Source: Sialis fuliginosa (lineage: Eukaryota; Arthropoda; Insecta; Megaloptera; Sialidae). Taken from it: DNA of 64,000 nt. Shown here in pieces: positions 58,640 through 64,000 of the stretch. Below the pieces are notes generated by a model, which worked only from the letters and a program-made list of their open reading frames with translations, searched no databases and had not been told where the DNA came from. The position numbers and the translations under genes are program-made. How positions within the stretch are numbered: position 1 is the stretch's first letter; each line of letters begins with the position of its first letter. Location of the stretch: contig OY540812.1 in the NCBI GenBank assembly GCA_961205875.1, positions 17,608,001 through 17,672,000 of the forward strand, given 5' to 3'.

Positions 58640-61600
58640 ATGTATGTGTACCTACATACACTCGCTTTTTCAACGAAATAAAAAGTTGGCGCTGATATGT
58701 GAGGTAAAGTAAGACAGGATAGAATAACGCGTTTATGTAGATGTAATATCTAATGTCTCATTTTATCCTGATTCAGCTACAAAGTTACATTGATGAGTGT
58801 CTTCGGCCTCGTGAGGTCTGCTAGAATTTATAATATCTTCTCTATAGCCTTGGTGTAATTTTTTGTGTAAATGTACGTTATTTTTGGGTAATTCTCTTTC
58901 ACACGCCACGTGAGTTTGTTTAATTAACAGTTTGGAAGAATGAGTTAAAGCAGAGGTACCTAACAGATTATTTTGTACTGATTGTAAGATTTTCTCTGTA
59001 GCTTATAGTTGGTGATTTGTAAAACTTGGAATTAAAAGACAGTTATATGAGGATAGTATATAATATACATGAAAAATGAGATATCAAAAGACTTGTTTAA
59101 AAATAAAATCCATGACATTTTCGTGATACAATATTTGTTTGTGAAATTATGGTAAAAATTACTAAAATATTTATTAATATTTTTAGTAAGATCAGGGTAC
59201 AAAAGATTAAGTACTTTAAGAACATAGTATAATACTAAATACCCTCATATATATATATACTTTCGATTTTTTAGCGTTTAAAACTGTACTGTTAAAACTT
59301 AAAGTGTATGGGAAAAACCAAACTGAACTAAATTTACTGCAATGTAGAGTTTTAAACGGTACGGTTAATATAAAACAGAGCTAAGAGTCGAAAGTGTCAA
59401 TGAATTACTATATTAACAAATTGAACTTTTTGCTTTTAAAGTTTCATTAAGAGACACTATTAATTAAAATAAAGCTATATACCTGCCCTGTGTTAAATTA
59501 ACACATGGTTAAAATTTTCAAAACTAAGTTACAGTTTTAGGGGCACTGGTTGTATACTACATTAATTAATTTTAGAAAAGTTATGTATACGTTTACAATT
59601 AGAACTTACCACAATTAATTCCAACGGAAATAGTTATACACTATTGATGTAATTTTTGCTACACCGCACCGACATAAATTTGCACATTTTTCGCATAGAT
59701 TTATCGTTTTGATTTGTATGATAAAATTCCTTTGGAATACGTAATACTTTGCATAATGCCGATTAATTATTGTTTCTATGAACAATAGATGTTCCTACTT
59801 ATTTTAAATTTTCAATTTTGGTACTTTATAAATTGATTTTTTAAGCCTCATGTAGAATCTTTTATATCTTAATTATTTTAACATTTATATATATAAACTT
59901 GCTGCTATATTATAAATATATATATAAATCTAAAGATTACGATTATGAAAATTATTAATGTCATTTTAAATGTTCTATATGAAATTCAATGTGGTAATGA
60001 ACTATGCTGCAATAGTACGTTAAGGTCATTAAAAGACAAAGACCTTAGTTTTAAAAATATCACACAATTTGGGAAAATTCTGTAAAAGTTTACATATTAC
60101 ATTAAAATTAAATTTTCTTAGCAAGGTTGTATCAACAGGTTTCATCACATTGTAGAAATCCCAGATTTCAATAAATAAACAATGCATGTATAGAGAATTA
60201 TGAAATATTAATGAGTAAACCGGTTACATTATAGTTTTTTCTGTTGATTGTAATTTACCTTTTTATTGTTTTAAATGTAGGAAGTGATTTGCAATAATGC
60301 GTAGTTATAAATAATTATAATAAATAGTAGGTAAATATATAAAAGAAAAATATATCTATAGGTACATTGATTATTTCCTTTAATAACATTGATTTATTGG
60401 TTGGTATTATTTTCTTGTCGTAATAGAAATCCATAACAAAGTATCTAATTATTTTTCTTATTCATTGATTCTTGTTTTATTCCAGTGTTACCCAACTTCT
60501 ATGAACCCGCCAATGGAGGTGTGAAAAATCCTGATGTCAGTAGAAACGTTGGGTCAAATTGACTCGTTAGATATTAGGGGCTATTTAAAACACTCTTTAT
60601 TTACATAATTATTTTAATATTAATTAAAACATATCATTAGATCCCCAGCCTAACATAAATCACATAATATACCCCCTTTTTAAATTTTTAAGATAAGTGA
60701 ATTTATACAACATAAAAATAATGAAAACGTAAAATTATCTTAACAACAAAAATATTTTGATATAATATTACGTCTGCATGATTTAAACATACGTAGTGGA
60801 AGGTTTGGTTTCAATATTGAATTAATTCAATATCTTTCGGATCTGATAATTTTTTTAATGAGCTGGCCATGTTACAAAAAGTCACGTTAATAATAAACTC
60901 AAATTAATTAATGTTAGCTGTTCAGCATCATTCAGTTTGAAGGTAGACTGACGGATAAGTAAAGAAATAATTTCGTTTTGTTAATAGACTTCTTCATAGA
61001 TGTCGTTGAATCCGATCGACCACACGTCTCCACTGGCGGGTTAAAGTACGGGCCAGTTTTATTTTTGTAAAATTTTAACTGATCATTTTTCTAAGAATTT
61101 TATGTTTTAATAATAATTGTATATTCAATTCTTATAATAAATATTTTATGAATTAATTTTGCTTTCTAGCCATATTCAATCATTTCTGAAAGCAAAAAAA
61201 TTTTGGTATTCGATTTCTATTTGTTTTTTCCGTTTCAAGTTAAAACAAACATTTTTGGTTGGTTCCATCCACCGAATTTAATAAAACTTGGTTTGTTAGT
61301 TGTTAAATTAAGAAGGGGGGGGGGAGGGTGGCTATCCCATTTTTGCTTATAAAATATCTCATGAACGACATCTGTTACAAAAAAATTTACCTATAGACAT
61401 ATTTTGTAGAAAAAAAAGACATTCCAATTTTACATATCCATATCCTTCTTTACAAAATTTAGCTAGTTGGTAGATGTTAAAATAAATGCACACATGTATC
61501 TTATAAAATATAAGATATAATTTTTTTCCACTGTTTGCTTATAATAAATCTTGTTGATACACTATATCTACTGTTTAAAAATAATTCCACAAATAAACAT

Positions 61601-62780
61601 TACACTAAAAAAATAAAAATTCCAAAAAAGGTATTCCTCTAAATAATAAATGCAAAATACTTATAATTAATTAACACTATAATCACTAATCACGTCCATG
61701 TATGACGTATAAATGTAAGAAATAATGATAAACATATCTAAACAGAAAGAGGATTCCCCTTTCTGAAATATAACAGTTGAATAACACAAATGACGTCAAA
61801 TACAACGTCATGGGCAAGGTGAAGGTAATGCAAAATGGTAAACATAATTAACATCTTATATCTGCAACAGGTAAGAACGTAGGCGTAATGGTATGTGTTA
61901 TTTTGTTTGTAAAAATGACAATCATCGGGGTTTCTTGGTAATAAATTTAAATTCAAAGTTCCGGATTTGACTGCACACGTAAAATGATGTATTATATGAA
62001 AGTTCTTAGAAAAACCACGTAATATTTTTATAATAAAATGCACTTTTAAATAATAATAATAATAAGGGCAAGGACATAGGTAGTACATTTTATGAAGAGT
62101 TTTGGAACAAAATTTGTCTTTTTTATTTTTAACCTAAAATTTATTTTTTCAATTAATTAAATTTTTCATTGTTCTCAAAGAAGAATATTTACCCTAAAAT
62201 CACCAAAATATATTCCCGGCTATGGCCTCTATATTTTGTTTTTGTCAGGCTATGGGCCCCGTCAAATTTTCGATATACCTCTGGGTTAGCCCAGTCCTGT
62301 TTAGTAACAAATTAGAGATATTTTAAAAGTATTAAGACACTTGCACTCGCCCGCGCCACGCTCGCACTACGCCGATACGACCGTATGCGAATTTATACGA
62401 GTATGTTATACCCCTTGAATCAATTTGGGATTTTGATATGTTGTTTGGGTACATACAAGGTATAATATATAAAAAAATTGTGATTGCCCTCCGAAGACAA
62501 CATGGTCTTTTTTGATTTTTAAAATTTTTTTTTTTTTTTCTGGTTTACTATGTATGTACAGAGGATCATTATAAAATTACCTCTGATGAGTCATAAGTAC
62601 CTCTATAATATATTTCAAGCACCATCAAATTCAACTGAAAGATTATAAAAAAAAATTTTTTTTTCGAAAATTATTAATTTTTGGAAGTTAATATTTAGTC
62701 AGATTATAAATGTTAAATAGAATGACTTCCAAAAAAATAATCAGCTAAATCGATGTAAAGGCATGTTTTGCATGCTTACC
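58640..62780. other. Long stretch without a supported gene
   Basis: A small inverted pair at about 59258-59391 (ACTTTCGA...TTAGC ends, GTTTAAAAC inside) may be a short MITE. At 61278-61415 there is a second copy of the dispersed repeat seen at 11460. A GC-richer patch lies at 62340-62400. The 116-aa minus frame at 61738-62088 is Tyr/Ile/Cys-rich without a recognisable domain and is read as chance. Confidence 0.4.
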
Positions 62781-62794
62781 CGGCTATAGCCTTT

Positions 62795-62940
62795 AAACAG
62801 AACCAAAACTTTTTGTAATGATTCGTTTTTGTTAGGTATTTTAGGTGTTGATTTGTTTTTATTACAATAATAACTAATTGCGTTTGTACTTAATTCAACT
62901 ATATTTTTTTTTTAAATCATAAACAATAATTCCGTAGTCA
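62795..62940 (+). mobile_element. Helitron family 1 fragment, lacking the end
   Basis: ACAGAACCAAAACTTTTTG, then GATTCGTTTTTGTTAGGTAT, TTACAATAATAACTAAT and AACAATAATTCCGTAGTC follow the 3' part of the Helitrons at 19946 and 56105 closely, but the sequence stops before the hairpin and CTAG terminus. Confidence 0.75.
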
Positions 62941-63152
62941 TGCATTTATCTATGTGTTGATTTCGTATGAAATGGAGGAGACACTTTGGGTTTGAGTAAA
63001 AATTATAATTCACATTAATTTTGTTAACATTTATTGGTTATTAAAATATTTGTTTCTTTTTTATAGGGCTTCACAAGAGAAGAGTGATGGTTTAAGTATG
63101 TTTCGTCTCGGTTTTGGTTTTTACAATCAACAGTCTCGTGTCGATCTTGTCT

Positions 63153-63484
63153 CAGTGGCGTAGATAGGGGTGGGGGGTCAAAATTATCAATCACCCCCCA
63201 TGAGCCTACATCATGAGAAATCTCAAAACTGAAAGATAATTTTTTAAATTCTTCTAGTAAAATAAATAGTAAAAGTGGTAAATGAAGAGTTAAAAAAAAA
63301 AAACTTCTTCAGTTATTGGTTAACTTTGAATAGGACGACCTTTTTTTTTTAGTAATAAATGGTTCAGTAACTTAACTATATGATCAAAAAAAAATAAGGT
63401 CATCCATTTCAAATTATAACAATAATTTTTTTTATTTTATTTATCCCCCCCCCCCCCCATCGCAAAATGCTATCTATGCCACTG
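63153..63484. mobile_element. hAT MITE (332 bp)
   Basis: Ends CAGTGGCGTAGATAGGGG and, in reverse complement, CAGTGGCATAGATAGC, flanked by a perfect 8-bp duplication TCTTGTCT (63145-63152, 63485-63492). A C-run of 14 and a G-run lie next to the ends. No transposase. Confidence 0.92.
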
Positions 63485-63492
63485 TCTTGTCT

Positions 63493-64000
63493 CGTCAAAC
63501 TTGAAAATCTGGTCTGGTCTTGTAAATGTGACCGAGAATGAAATTCTTGTGTGAAATGAATTTTTTCATACACTTTTAATTTAATCATATATTTAATATT
63601 ATTTACATATTTTTCATACAGTCATCGGTGGACCTATACTACTCATGTAGAAGTTTCATCTCGCTTACATTTAAGTTGGTGTGATCTCGATTAAAACTTT
63701 TCTCGGCGTGAAACTCTTAATTTAAATATAAAACTATTTAGTAAATAGTAATTAGTTCATATTATACATATATTTATTTTGAATGTAGATAGGTATATTA
63801 TGACCATTACTAATTTTTTTTTCTTGTTTTGAGTTTAGGTCAAATAATTAAAAACACAATAGTTTTTAATAAATTTTAATTAGCATAAGCTATATATATA
63901 ATATATATTTATATTTATATAATATTATATATATAAACTCATAATATTTTTATACCTACATATATTAAGCCAGCTTCAAAACCAATTTTATTTCTTAGAG
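63493..64000. other. Gene-free AT-rich end of window
   Basis: Nothing recognisable; a TA-rich palindromic tract at 63890-63935. Confidence 0.5.

Noticed and set aside
60485..60563. Possible plus-strand exon after TTTTATTCCAG, reading LPNFYEPANGG...
   Set aside because: It starts with CAGTGTTACCCAACTTC, typical of a hAT end, and GTTGGGTCAAATTG at the other side looks like its inverted partner. No upstream exon was found.
61738..62088. 116-aa minus-strand frame
   Set aside because: Tyr/Ile/Cys/His-rich AT-driven composition, no domain, no signal or splice context.

Overview
This window looks like AT-rich nuclear DNA of an arthropod, most probably an insect. The evidence is GT-AG introns, TATA boxes and AATAAA signals around small secreted-protein genes, together with a very dense mixture of hAT, Helitron, Tc1/mariner-like and piggyBac-like non-autonomous elements and RTE/Jockey-type retroposon 3' ends. 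There is no operon structure, no rRNA, no CRISPR array and no intact transposase. I cannot name the order or species.

Region by region: 1-21 kb is repeat-dominated and gene-poor. It holds a TA-flanked MITE (210-1158), a nest in which one hAT sits inside another hAT inside the end of a piggyBac-like element (3.08-5.09 kb), a long-armed foldback MITE (6.03-6.56 kb), a GC-rich repeat islet (6.95-7.37 kb), four further hAT/mariner MITEs with clear target duplications, a Helitron of a second family (16.94-17.29 kb), a LINE carboxy-terminal remnant (18.2-18.7 kb) and a family-1 Helitron (19.95-20.87 kb). From 21.3 to 23.5 kb there is a mosaic of about five direct and inverted copies of one ~0.5 kb unit. 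From 23.5 to 37 kb there are several hAT MITEs, RTE-like tails and two hAT elements inserted side by side at the same 8-bp target, one of them hosting a MITE with a tRNA-like segment.

37.8-58.5 kb is the only convincing gene region. It carries three small genes, all on the minus strand, for secreted glycine/histidine-rich proteins: 74 aa (37.81-38.50 kb), 82 aa (47.17-48.31 kb) and about 143 aa (second exon 49.42-49.77 kb, probable first exon 58.46-58.54 kb). They share one architecture: a signal-peptide exon, a phase-0 intron, a Gly-rich last exon, and an AATAAA signal that overlaps the stop codon. The introns of the first two each contain a hAT MITE; the proposed intron of the third has swollen to 8.7 kb and contains a 3.3 kb foldback element with 178-bp tandem units (51.03-54.30 kb) and two Helitrons. 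I read the three genes as a diverged tandem family of structural (cuticle or eggshell) or antimicrobial type; the sequence does not decide which.

58.6-64 kb has no recognisable gene; it ends with a Helitron fragment and a clean hAT MITE (63.15-63.48 kb). Most short open reading frames in the window fall in repeats or low-complexity AT-rich DNA and are not supported as genes.
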